64,000 bases of DNA from Volvox africanus (lineage: Eukaryota; Chlorophyta; Chlorophyceae; Chlamydomonadales; Volvocaceae), in assembly GCA_030268105.1 (NCBI GenBank), contig BSDZ01000119.1, forward strand, positions 186,001 to 250,000, written 5' to 3'. The position numbers and the translations under genes were made by a program. The notes beneath the pieces are model-generated. The model was given only the letters and a program-made list of their open reading frames with translations, was not told the DNA's origin and did not search any database. Positions 23,014 to 35,417 of the stretch are shown piece after piece. The number at the start of each line of letters is the position of its first letter. Position 1 is the first letter of the stretch.

Positions 23014-26000
23014 ATGCAGCATAACTCCAACCCAACGAAGGTCACGAGGACACAGAGGTTTGTGCCTGCGGCACACGTCACATGCCCTCAACCTGCGGGG
23101 CCTTTCTGGACCCCAAAAACAACTGGCGATCGTGCGGCGAGCCGTTCATGGCCTCAGTCGACTGAGGTCGTACCGGCAAATTTGCTGGCAAACAAGATGT
23201 CCTTCACGAACGTGAAGACGTGGGTTATCCGTGCACGTGAGGATAACTGCAGTAGGGATAAGGTTACGACAAACAATCACATGAGTGTCAGCAGCGGCGG
23301 AGGAAACTTCGGACTTGATCTCGGTGCCACGCCGTTGCGTGACGGCTTCCGGCAAGTGGTGGATGACACCAAGGAGAAGCTTATGACAGTGCGCAAGGTG
23401 TGTGATGGTATATGTGCGTATACATGGTGTGCTCTGTTTTAGGGCTGACCTTGGAACGACTGAGACTCACACTTTGTTTCTGTTCCCTGCACCTGCGTTC
23501 TCTCGCACAGGTTACTGCTCAAGCATTCTCAAAGGAAGGATGGTTTCGATCATGGAATTTTCTGAAGCTCCAGGCTCAAGACAAGGAGCAGGTGCACCTA
23601 CCAGCGTCCGCGCAGTTGCTGCAGCCCTCTTCGGCACTGGCCAACCGCAAGGAGTGCTCCACAGCGACGGCGGTAGTGGTGAGTTCTGGTTGTCGTTGGT
23701 AGATATGCAGCAGCTTCTTTTGGCTACAACTGACTTAGGCTACAACCCACAGTCGCGGTGTATATATGGCGAACGATATTCGTGGTTTATAAGGTTATAA
23801 AGGCTCGCGGCAGCCCAAACCCCTATGTTAGCCGTGGGCGACAATGACACCTGCACACTGACTTGATGAGCCTGACTTTGTCTGCATGTTGAAGATCGAT
23901 CGTGTATGCATCCTTTCTGTACATCATGCTTTGCATGTTATCCCATCCGACGATTGCAGCTGGTGGACTGTGCTCAAGAGTCAGCGGACGAGCATGGAGA
24001 AGTACAGCAGCGTGAGGCTGCTGCAGCTGAGCTGCGGGCGACTGTGGTGGAATTGGAGAAGCGACATGAGGCCGCTGAGGCTGCCGCGGCTGAGCTGCGG
24101 GCGGCAGTAGGAGAGGAGGAGAAGAGGCGTGAGGCCGCTGAAGCTGCCGCGGCTGAGCTGCGGGCGGCAGTAGGAGAGGAGGAGAAGAGGCGTGAGACCG
24201 CTGAGGCTGCCGCGGCTGAGCTGCGGGCGGCAGTAGGAGAGGAGGAGAAGCGACGTGAGGCCGCTGAGGCTGCCGCAGCTGAGCTGCGGGCGGCAGTAGG
24301 AGAGGAGGAGAAGATGCGTGAGGCCGCTGAGGCTGCCGCGGCTGAGCTGCGGGCGGCAGTAGGAGAGGAGGAGAAGCGACGTGAGGCCGCTGAAGCTGCC
24401 GCGGCTGAGCTGCGGGCGGCAGTAGGAGAGGAGGAGAAGAGGCGTGAGGCCGCTGAGGCTGCCGCGGCTGAGCTGCGGGCGGCAGTAGGAGAGGAGGAGA
24501 AGAGGCGTGAGGCCGCTGAGGCTGCCGCAGCTGAGCTGCGGGCGGCAGTAGGAGAGGAGGAGAAGAGGCGTGAGGCCGCTGAGGCTGCCGCGGCTGAGCT
24601 GCGGGCGGCAGTAGGAGAGGAGGAGAAGCGACGTGAGGCCGCTGAGGCTGCCGCAGCTGAGCTGCGGGCGGCAGTAGGAGAGGAGGAGAAGAGGCGTGAG
24701 GCCGCTGAGGCTGCCGCGGCTGAGCTGCGGGCGGCAGTAGGAGAGGAGGAGAAGAGGCGTGAGGCCGCTGAGGCTGCCGCGGCTGAGCTGCGGGCGGCAG
24801 TAGGAGAGGAGGAGAAGAGGCGTGAGGCCGCTGAGGCTGCCGCAGCTGAGCTGCGGGCGGCGGTAGGAGAGGAGGAGAAGAGGCGTGAGGCCGCTGAGGC
24901 TGCCGCTGCTGAGCTGCGGGCGGCGGTAGGAGAGGAGGAGAAGAGGCGTGAGGCCGCTGAGGCTGCCGCAGATGAGCTGCGGGCGGCGGTAGGAGAGGAG
25001 GAGAAGAGGCGTGAGGCCGCTGAGGCTGCCGCAGCTGAGCTGCGGGCGGCGGTAGGAGAGGAGGAGAAGAGGCGTGAGGCCGCTGAGGCTGCCGCGGCTG
25101 AGCTGCGGGCGGCAGTAGGAGAGGAGGAGAAGAGGCGTGAGGCCGCTGAGGCTGGTGCAGCTGAGCTGCGGGCGGCCGTGATGGAGGGGGAGAAGCGACG
25201 TGAGGCCGCTGAGGCGACCATAGTTCAGCTTCGAGCTATGGTGGTGAAGATGGAAGAGCAGGTACGGCAGGGGTCAGATTGCAAACGCCACCTATGTATC
25301 ACCTCTGCCGTTCATCGTTTGACTTTAGATTATTTAAATCGCATGTGTAGAGGCAAGGCTCAGGTTGCCAAAGAACCGTGCACTCTGGAGATAGGGTGTT
25401 CCTGTGTGCTTTAGTTGTGTCATATGTCATGTTCCCTGACTGACAGATATCTTGTGGCCGCTTCCGCCCGGCCTTTGCCATCATTTGCTCTCTCGTTTTC
25501 TTCACTCTACCCCGCGCATATTGACCCTTCTCCCATGACTACACGCCCTTGCAGGTGCGCTGCAGCAACGAGCAGATTACGAAGTGTAACTCCCTTCAGG
25601 AAAGGTTTGCTAACGTCCAGAAGTCGATGAAACTGTACCGCTTCCAGTCACGAAGGCTGAAGCGGTTGTTGAAAGAGGTGAGGATGGTGCGGCCCAGTGG
25701 GGCAGAGGGCAGAGGCGCAATGCTGCATGGTGCCTGCGTGACTGTCTGTTTGCATACTGGGGATTTTGGTGAGCCATGGGGGGGGAGCATGTGTATCCGA
25801 ATCCGTTGTTATTATTTACGAGCTCCCCTCCCTTTCCCTCACAAACACGCACATGCAGGCACACGGCCAGGCGCTGGACGCTGCCGACGACTACATCTTC
25901 CTCAATGACGAGGATGACGTGCACATGGCGGAGCGGATGATAAGGTTTGAGGAGCCCGTGCAGGCCGAGAGTGTTTCAGCAGCCTTGGAGCCGCCTGCGA

Positions 26001-26242
26001 TTGCCCCGGCAGCAATACAGCCCACCACTCCCACGAAGCTAGAGGAGCGGCTGCACTATAGCTATAAGTCCAGGGGCAGCAAGTCGACGGCGATTTCTGC
26101 TCCCTGCAGTTGGGGGATTCGGGACACGTTTGTGGAGGTGTTTGGGTCGCGGATATGTGGCCAGGCGTCTATCGCAGCCCCGTCTAAGTCTGTTTTTGTG
26201 AAGCTTCTAGAGGCTGCCGCGGGGCAGCCAAGTTACCGCTGA
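23014..26242 (+). CDS. Array gene copy 4: helical-repeat protein, 19 repeats (~786 aa)
   Basis: Exons 23014-23397, 23511-23678, 23960-25261, 25555-25677, 25859-26242. It shares the copy 3 haplotype: Lys34, Met in repeat 5, the Asp repeat unit, CCC in intron 3 and A at unit position 177. With copy 5 it forms the first half of the two-unit, 12404-bp higher-order repeat; copies 6 and 7 form the second half. Confidence 0.7.
24026..25222 (+). repeat. 63-bp coding minisatellite, 19 copies (copy 4)
   Basis: Nineteen in-frame units with the same variant order as copy 3 (Met in unit 5, Asp in a late unit). Confidence 0.97.
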
Positions 26243-29200
26243 CTGCAGATATATTCCCCCTGTCATGCATCGACACCAATATGTCGCCCAATAAGCCACG
26301 TCCGCAGCAACTGCTAAAATACATCGGCCTTCTGCAATATGGATGGTTGGCCCAGCGTGTGTTTTGTTTCATTTATCTGGTGGCCATTTGATGATGGTCG
26401 ATTGGGTAACGATTGAGACCCTCGACATTATTAGAGCCCCGGGTGAGAATGAGACTCGTACGACTAAGACAGCCTCATCCGCCAATGTAGGATAATTTAA
26501 ACTAGTGCCGTACCTAACTAGCCAGAGCTATAGCTGAGCAGCATCTCAGCCACATTGCCGTACGTTTCCGACATCATGATCGTTGTGGACCACAACACAT
26601 CGTGATCGTGGCCAGACATGTCAACCAGATATTTGCGTCATCCTGCGTTCTTGCTTCGTACTGCGTATTGTATCTTCCCGATCTTGTTCGTTGTTTCCTA
26701 GACAGGATGGTGGGGCGTGTTTTCGTTCAGAGGTACAACTTGTGGCCTGAGCAGTGAACAATAAATGGATGCCGTATAGAAGGCATATCTGTGTTGGGTC
26801 TTTGGTGCCCACTTCACTGGGCCATGCCGCATAGGGCATGGCACCGGTTAGCAGGGAGGTGATGGATGTCGTTTTCGTATGACAGCAACGGGACAGTGCG
26901 TCACCCTTGTACCTAGGATGCATATCTGCCCTGCCTTTGCCTGGACCGTCTTCATGTTCAATATTGCTCAAGTATCTTGACACCGCCAGCATTCATCTTT
27001 TCTTGTCTTCCTATTAGCGGCACTTTATGGCGTGTGTGCGGTGGTGTGGTGACGGAGGTGGCGGTCTTAAGAGAAGGGGATGCGGTGGATATATAGTGAT
27101 AGGAACTTGTGGGACCCCAGACTGGTTGGCAATGATGGCGGTGACACAGGCAGCGGAGAGGAAGCCCCGGTGACGGTGGTGGTGGGGAGAAAAGGCGTGC
27201 AGAGGTTTGCGGCTGCAGAGATGGATGATGGACAGTGCACGTGCGGATGACGGCTGGAAGGATTGGAGGGATTGGAAGGATTGGTCAGGTGGCATTAGCG
27301 GGGCTCAACAATGTGCAGGACAGCACTCGAAGCTGGAGGTAGAGGTGGCGTGGCTTTGAGGACGGAGGTGAGCGCGGAGGGGGAGGTAGATGACATGTTC
27401 ACGACAGCAGGCAGGGGGCAATCTAGGGGCGGTTCATCGGTGCATCAATGCAATCGCTGCATGAACGTCATAAAGCAGACTAGAATTGCATGGTTTGATT
27501 GTTCTCGTACGCCTCAGAGCTGATCTTATCTTTCGCATGCCTGAATGCGCCGCATCTTCCAAATGAGCCGTGTTTGAGACATGCCGTTACAGGTATCGGT
27601 ATTTATAACTCCTCCAACGAACAAATGCCCGCATCCAGAGAACGTAAGAAAGTAGGTACAGTGTGGCTCATGTAACATCTTTTGACACACTCAGGGTGTC
27701 CAGCAGTCCGTACGGAATGTTATATCACACTGTACATTCTCTGCACTTTCCTCAACGCCCAATCACATGGTCGAGGTTACCAACCGGCAATAATACTAGT
27801 TTCAGATGTCATTACATCAGGTGTTATTTTTTGGAAATAGCGGGTCCCACCATCAGGGTCCGTCCAAGATGGGAAAAAGATGATCGTATGGAAATTAGCA
27901 CCGAGACGTGGAGGGCGCACGTTCGGGGTGTCCACGCCATCTATATCCGTCCCCCCTTGAAAGGCCAACCCTGGCTGCCGGCACCCGGCAGCCAACGCAT
28001 CTGCTATGTTCAGCGTCAAGCCTCAGTGAACCCAACCGCTTCAAACTGCTGCCGTACACCTATATGTGGATCGGTCTCCTTGACGTACAGGACACCTCTG
28101 CCAGCACGGCCTTCTGCGAGCCTCGGCTGCCAACTGCACCCGCGGGCATCATCACCGACGCATTGGAGTTTGGGGTGGGATGGGGTAGGCCGGGGCTTTG
28201 GAACACTGGCGCCCAGGCCAGGATAAGTAGGGGTGGGGTTCGAAGTGCGCGCGCGCGTGTGTGTGTATGAACGTACAAAGAAGCCAGACAGGACATCGAC
28301 TGTATGAAGCGCACAAACCCTGTCATGAGTCCCCCCCGTCCCGGGCAAGCCCTCGGCGCAAACAAAGATAACGATCAACATTTTATGAATTCCAAAGTGC
28401 AGTGCAGTGCCGTTATGAGACGGCAGCGAAACGTGAATACCTGACCCAGTCGGGCATAGGCGAGATCCATGAATGATGGAAGGCAGAAGAAAGCATGAAT
28501 TCGTATGAACGCGCTAAGTGAGCACACAATCCACGAGTAATATGGCTCGCCGATAGGGTCATCATAGGTTCCAAGCGTATACACCGCGACGAAACACATT
28601 ATCCTGGGCGGCACGCGTCATGTTCATTTGGAACGCGTATGGATCAGCATTGGGTGACCAGCTGTGAGAAAAGGATGACCAACACGGACCAGCCAACATT
28701 GACAGTTTTGATACCTTCACACCCCAAATTAAGTTCAAGCTTAAAGTCCGTGAAATTGTTTCTCTGATGGCGCACGACCGGTCTCTGGGATAATGCAAAG
28801 GTCATCGACGCCGTGTGAAATTTTGGGATTCTCTTTCCAGCCTCCCATTCCGCATGCAAAGTTGAGAATTTAGTTGACAGATTGCAACTCAGCGTAGTTG
28901 GGTTACGCCATTCCCGTTGCTCCTGACCTCCTGCGAGCTGCCATTTATTCGTTTAAGCGGTGCAGTTCCACACCGACAAATTCAGATGTTCGCAAACCTG
29001 CATGCTGAGGCATTTTGAGCACAATCCTGCCTTAAGAATGCCATTGAGGTTGCTTCATCATTGTCTCAATTTGGGTACTTCAAAGAGACGCAGGCGTACG
29101 ATACTTGAGGAGTTCGACCGAAGTGCATTATCAGCACTTTTAGCAGCAAATTGCACACACGTTGTGTTTCTCAATTTCCTGGATCAATGCATAACGGTGT

Positions 29201-29341
29201 TTACACACAAATCACAAACGAGCTTTCCTACATCCGCCGTTGAGGCTTGGAACTTTGACAGCTCTAGCCTGGACGCACCAAACGCAACACTTGAGTCTTC
29301 TTTAGGATAGGAACAGTAATTATAGCATCCAGAACTCCAAA
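26243..29341. other. Array spacer, unit 5 (variant B)
   Basis: Offset +25564: inverted repeat 26821-26842, hairpin 27972-27994, alternating CG/TG tract 28245-28269. It carries two marker substitutions found only here and in unit 7: CTTCCTATTAGC instead of CTTCCTTTTAGC, and AGGAACTTG instead of AGGAAATTG. No gene is supported here. Confidence 0.6.
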
Positions 29342-32318
29342 ATGCAGCATAACTCCAACCCAACGAAGGTCACGAGGACACAGAGGTTTGTGCCTGCGGC
29401 ACACGTCACATGCCCTCAACCTGCGGGGCCTTTCTGGACCCCAGAAACAACTGGCGATCGTGCGGCGAGCCGTTCATGGCCTCAGTCGACTGAGGTCGTA
29501 CCGGCAAATTTGCTGGCAAACAAGATGTCCTTCACGAACGTGAAGACGTGGGTTATCCGTGCACGTGAGGATAACTGCAGTAGGGATAAGGTTACGACAA
29601 ACAATCACATGAGTGTCAGCAGCGGCGGAGGAAACTTCGGACTTGATCTCGGTGCCACGCCGTTGCGTGACGGCTTCCGGCAAGTGGTGGATGACACCAA
29701 GGAGAAGCTTATGACAGTGCGCAAGGTGTGTGATGGTATATGTGCGTATACATGGTGTGCTCTGTTTTAGGGCTGACCTTGGAACGACTGAGACTCACAC
29801 TTTGTTTCTGTTCCCTGCACCTGCGTTCTCTCGCACAGGTTACTGCTCAAGCATTCTCAAAGGAAGGATGGTTTCGATCATGGAATTTTCTGAAGCTCCA
29901 GGCTCAAGACAAGGAGCAGGTGCACCTACCAGCGTCCGCGCAGTTGCTGCAGCCCTCTTCGGCACTGGCCAACCGCAAGGAGTGCTCCACAGCGACGGCG
30001 GTAGTGGTGAGTTCTGGTTGTCGTTGGTAGATATGCAGCAGCTTCTTTTGGCTACAACTGACTTAGGCTACAACCCACAGTCGCGGTGTATATATGGCGA
30101 ACGATATTCGTGGTTTATAAGGTTATAAAGGCTCGCGGCAGCCCAAACCCCTATGTTAGCCGTGGGCGACAATGACACCTGCACACTGACTTGATGAGCC
30201 TGACTTTGTCTGCATGTTGAAGATCGATCGTGTATGCATCCTTTCTGTACATCATGCTTTGCATGTTATCCCATCCGACGATTGCAGCTGGTGGACTGTG
30301 CTCAAGAGTCAGCGGACGAGCATGGAGAAGTACAGCAGCGTGAGGCTGCTGCAGCTGAGCTGCGGGCGACTGTGATGGAATTGGAGAAGCGACATGAGGC
30401 CGCTGAGGCTGCCGCGGCTGAGCTGCGGGCGGCAGTAGGAGAGGAGGAGAAGAGGCGTGAGGCCGCTGAAGCTGCCGCGGCTGAGCTGCGGGCGGCAGTA
30501 GGAGAGGAGGAGAAGAGGCGTGAGACCGCTGAGGCTGCCGCGGCTGAGCTGCGGGCGGCAGTAGGAGAGGAGGAGAAGCGACGTGAGGCCGCTGAGGCTG
30601 CCGCAGCTGAGCTGCGGGCGGCAGTAGGAGAGGAGGAGAAGATGCGTGAGGCCGCTGAGGCTGCCGCGGCTGAGCTGCGGGCGGCAGTAGGAGAGGAGGA
30701 GAAGCGACGTGAGGCCGCTGAAGCTGCCGCGGCTGAGCTGCGGGCGGCAGTAGGAGAGGAGGAGAAGAGGCGTGAGACCGCTGAGGCTGCCGCGGCTGAG
30801 CTGCGGGCGGCAGTAGGAGAGGAGGAGAAGCGACGTGAGGCCGCTGAGGCTGCCGCAGCTGAGCTGCGGGCGGCAGTAGGAGAGGAGGAGAAGAGGCGTG
30901 AGGCCGCTGAGGCTGCCGCGGCTGAGCTGCGGGCGGCAGTAGGAGAGGAGGAGAAGAGGCGTGAGGCCGCTGAGGCTGCCGCGGCTGAGCTGCGGGCGGC
31001 AGTAGGAGAGGAGGAGAAGAGGCGTGAGGCCGCTGAGGCTGCCGCAGCTGAGCTGCGGGCGGCGGTAGGAGAGGAGGAGAAGAGGCGTGAGGCCGCTGAG
31101 GCTGCCGCGGCTGAGCTGCGGGCGGCAGTAGGAGAGGAGGAGAAGAGGCGTGAGGCCGCTGAGGCTGCCGCAGCTGAGCTGCGGGCGGCGGTAGGAGAGG
31201 AGGAGAAGAGGCGTGAGGCCGCTGAGGCTGCCGCAGCTGAGCTGCGGGCGGCCGTGATGGAGGGGGAGAAGCGACGTGAGGCCGCTGAGGCGATTATAGT
31301 TCAGCTTCGAGCTATGGTGGTGAAGATGGAAGAGCAGGTACGGCAGGGGTCAGATTGCAAACGCCACCTATGTATCACCTCTGCCGTTCATCGTTTGACT
31401 TTAGATTATTTAAATCGCATGTGTAGAGGCAAGGCTCAGGTTGCCAAAGAACCGTGCACTCTGGAGATAGGGTGTTCCTGTGTGCTTTAGTTGTGTCATA
31501 TGTCATGTTCTCTGACTGACAGATATCTTGTGGCCGCTTCCGCCCGGCCTTTGCCATCATTTGCTCTCTCGTTTTCTTCACTCTACCCCGCGCATATTGA
31601 CCCTTCTCCCATGACTACACGCCCTTGCAGGTGCGCTGCAGCAACGAGCAGATTACGAAGTGTAACTCCCTTCAGGAAAGGTTTGCTAACGTCCAGAAGT
31701 CGATGAAACTGTACCGCTTCCAGTCACGAAGGCTGAAGCGGTTGTTGAAAGAGGTGAGGATGGTGCGGCCCAGTGGGGCAGAGGGCAGAGGCGCAATGCT
31801 GCATGGTGCCTGCGTGGCTGTCTGTTTGCATACTGGGGATTTTGGTGAGCCATGGGGGGGGAGCATGTGTATCCGAATCCGTTGTTATTATTTACGAGCT
31901 CCCCTCCCTTTCCCTCACAAACACGCACATGCAGGCACACGGCCAGGCGCTGGACGCTGCCGACGACTACATCTTCCTCAATGACGAGGATGACGTGCAC
32001 ATGGCGGAGCGGATGATAAGGTTTGAGGAGCCCGTGCAGGCCGAGAGTGTTTCAGCAGCCTTGGAGCCGCCTGCGATTGCCCCGGCAGCAATACAGCCCA
32101 CCACTCCCACGAAGCTAGAGGAGCGGCTGCACTATAGCTATAAGTCCAGGGGCAGCAAGTCGACGGCGATTTCTGCTCCCTGCAGTTGGGGGATTCGGGA
32201 CACGTTTGTGGAGGTGTTTGGGTCGCGGATATGTGGCCAGGCGTCTATCGCAGCCCCGTCTAAGTCTGTTTTTGTGAAGCTTCTAGAGGCTGCCGCGGGG
32301 CAGCCAAGTTACCGCTGA
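29342..32318 (+). CDS. Array gene copy 5: helical-repeat protein, 15 repeats (~702 aa)
   Basis: Exons 29342-29725, 29839-30006, 30288-31337, 31631-31753, 31935-32318. It is the shortest form, with 15 repeat units. Glu34 is present. Repeat 1 has Val-to-Met (TVMELEKRH), repeat 5 has the Met variant, and the end of the array reads EAIIVQLRAM instead of EATIVQLRAM. The GAAELR unit seen in other copies is AAAELR here. Intron 3 has TCT and unit position 177 has G. Copy 7 has the same haplotype. Confidence 0.7.
30354..31298 (+). repeat. 63-bp coding minisatellite, 15 copies (copy 5)
   Basis: Fifteen in-frame units, eight fewer than copy 1. The last unit ends in ATT ATA (Ile-Ile) instead of ACC ATA (Thr-Ile). 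Confidence 0.97.
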
Positions 32319-35300
32319 CTGCAGATATATTCCCCCTGTCATGCATCGACACCAATATGTCGCCCAATAAGCCACGTCCGCAGCAACTGCTAAAATACAT
32401 CGGCCTTCTGCAATATGGATGGTTGGCCCAGCGTGTGTTTTGTTTCATTTATCTGGTGGCCATTTGATGATGGTCGATTGGGTAACGATTGAGACCCTCG
32501 ACATTATTAGAGCCCCGGGTGAGAATGAGACTCGTACGACTAAGACAGCCTCATCCGCCAATGTAGGATAATTTAAACTAGTGCCGTACCTAACTAGCCA
32601 GAGCTATAGCTGAGCAGCATCTCAGCCACATTGCCGTACGTTTCCGACATCATGATCGTTGTGGACCACAACACATCGTGATCGTGGCCAGACATGTCAA
32701 CCAGATATTTGCGTCATCCTGCGTTCTTGCTTCGTACTGCGTATTGTATCTTCCCGATCTTGTTCGTTGTTTCCTAGACAGGATGGTGGGGCGTGTTTTC
32801 GTTCAGAGGTACAACTTGTGGCCTGAGCAGTGAACAATAAATGGATGCCGTATAGAAGGCATATCTGTGTTGGGTCTTTGGTGCCCACTTCACTGGGCCA
32901 TGCCGCATAGGGCATGGCACCGGTTAGCAGGGAGGTGATGGATGTCGTTTTCGTATGACAGCAACGGGACAGTGCGTCACCCTTGTACCTAGGATGCATA
33001 TCTGCCCTGCCTTTGCCTGGACCGTCTTCATGTTCAATATTGCTCAAGTATCTTGACACCGCCAGCATTCATCTTTTCTTGTCTTCCTTTTAGCGGCACT
33101 TTATGGCGTGTGTGCGGTGGTGTGGTGACGGAGGTGGCGGTCTTAAGAGAAGGGGATGCGGTGGATATATAGTGATAGGAAATTGTGGGACCCCAGACTG
33201 GTTGGCAATGATGGCGGTGACACAGGCAGCGGAGAGGAAGCCCCGGTGACGGTGGTGGTGGGGAGAAAAGGCGTGCAGAGGTTTGCGGCTGCAGAGATGG
33301 ATGATGGACAGTGCACGTGCGGATGACGGCTGGAAGGATTGGAGGGATTGGAAGGATTGGTCAGGTGGCATTAGCGGGGCTCAACAATGTGCAGGACAGC
33401 ACTCGAAGCTGGAGGTAGAGGTGGCGTGGCTTTGAGGACGGAGGTGAGCGCGGAGGGGGAGGTAGATGACATGTTCACGACAGCAGGCAGGGGGCAATCT
33501 AGGGGCGGTTCATCGGTGCATCAATGCAATCGCTGCATGAACGTCATAAAGCAGACTAGAATTGCATGGTTTGATTGTTCTCGTACGCCTCAGAGCTGAT
33601 CTTATCTTTCGCATGCCTGAATGCGCCGCATCTTCCAAATGAGCCGTGTTTGAGACATGCCGTTACAGGTATCGGTATTTATAACTCCTCCAACGAACAA
33701 ATGCCCGCATCCAGAGAACGTAAGAAAGTAGGTACAGTGTGGCTCATGTAACATCTTTTGACACACTCAGGGTGTCCAGCAGTCCGTACGGAATGTTATA
33801 TCACACTGTACATTCTCTGCACTTTCCTCAACGCCCAATCACATGGTCGAGGTTACCAACCGGCAATAATACTAGTTTCAGATGTCATTACATCAGGTGT
33901 TATTTTTTGGAAATAGCGGGTCCCACCATCAGGGTCCGTCCAAGATGGGAAAAAGATGATCGTATGGAAATTAGCACCGAGACGTGGAGGGCGCACGTTC
34001 GGGGTGTCCACGCCATCTATATCCGTCCCCCCTTGAAAGGCCAACCCTGGCTGCCGGCACCCGGCAGCCAACGCATCTGCTATGTTCAGCGTCAAGCCTC
34101 AGTGAACCCAACCGCTTCAAACTGCTGCCGTACACCTATATGTGGATCGGTCTCCTTGACGTACAGGACACCTCTGCCAGCACGGCCTTCTGCGAGCCTC
34201 GGCTGCCAACTGCACCCGCGGGCATCATCACCGACGCATTGGAGTTTGGGGTGGGATGGGGTAGGCCGGGGCTTTGGAACACTGGCGCCCAGGCCAGGAT
34301 AAGTAGGGGTGGGGTTCGAAGTGCGCGCGCGCGTGTGTGTGTATGAACGTACAAAGAAGCCAGACAGGACATCGACTGTATGAAGCGCACAAACCCTGTC
34401 ATGAGTCCCCCCCGTCCCGGGCAAGCCCTCGGCGCAAACAAAGATAACGATCAACATTTTATGAATTCCAAAGTGCAGTGCAGTGCCGTTATGAGACGGC
34501 AGCGAAACGTGAATACCTGACCCAGTCGGGCATAGGCGAGATCCATGAATGATGGAAGGCAGAAGAAAGCATGAATTCGTATGAACGCGCTAAGTGAGCA
34601 CACAATCCACGAGTAATATGGCTCGCCGATAGGGTCATCATAGGTTCCAAGCGTATACACCGCGACGAAACACATTATCCTGGGCGGCACGCGTCATGTT
34701 CATTTGGAACGCGTATGGATCAGCATTGGGTGACCAGCTGTGAGAAAAGGATGACCAACACGGACCAGCCAACATTGACAGTTTTGATACCTTCACACCC
34801 CAAATTAAGTTCAAGCTTAAAGTCCGTGAAATTGTTTCTCTGATGGCGCACGACCGGTCTCTGGGATAATGCAAAGGTCATCGACGCCGTGTGAAATTTT
34901 GGGATTCTCTTTCCAGCCTCCCATTCCGCATGCAAAGTTGAGAATTTAGTTGACAGATTGCAACTCAGCGTAGTTGGGTTACGCCATTCCCGTTGCTCCT
35001 GACCTCCTGCGAGCTGCCATTTATTCGTTTAAGCGGTGCAGTTCCACACCGACAAATTCAGATGTTCGCAAACCTGCATGCTGAGGCATTTTGAGCACAA
35101 TCCTGCCTTAAGAATGCCATTGAGGTTGCTTCATCATTGTCTCAATTTGGGTACTTCAAAGAGACGCAGGCGTACGATACTTGAGGAGTTCGACCGAAGT
35201 GCATTATCAGCACTTTTAGCAGCAAATTGCACACACGTTGTGTTTCTCAATTTCCTGGATCAATGCATAACGGTGTTTACACACAAATCACAAACGAGCT

Positions 35301-35417
35301 TTCCTACATCCGCCGTTGAGGCTTGGAACTTTGACAGCTCTAGCCTGGACGCACCAAACGCAACACTTGAGTCTTCTTTAGGATAGGAACAGTAATTATA
35401 GCATCCAGAACTCCAAA
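32319..35417. other. Array spacer, unit 6
   Basis: Offset +31640: inverted repeat 32897-32918, hairpin 34048-34070, alternating CG/TG tract 34321-34345. It has the standard (not variant B) marker bases. No gene is supported here. Confidence 0.6.
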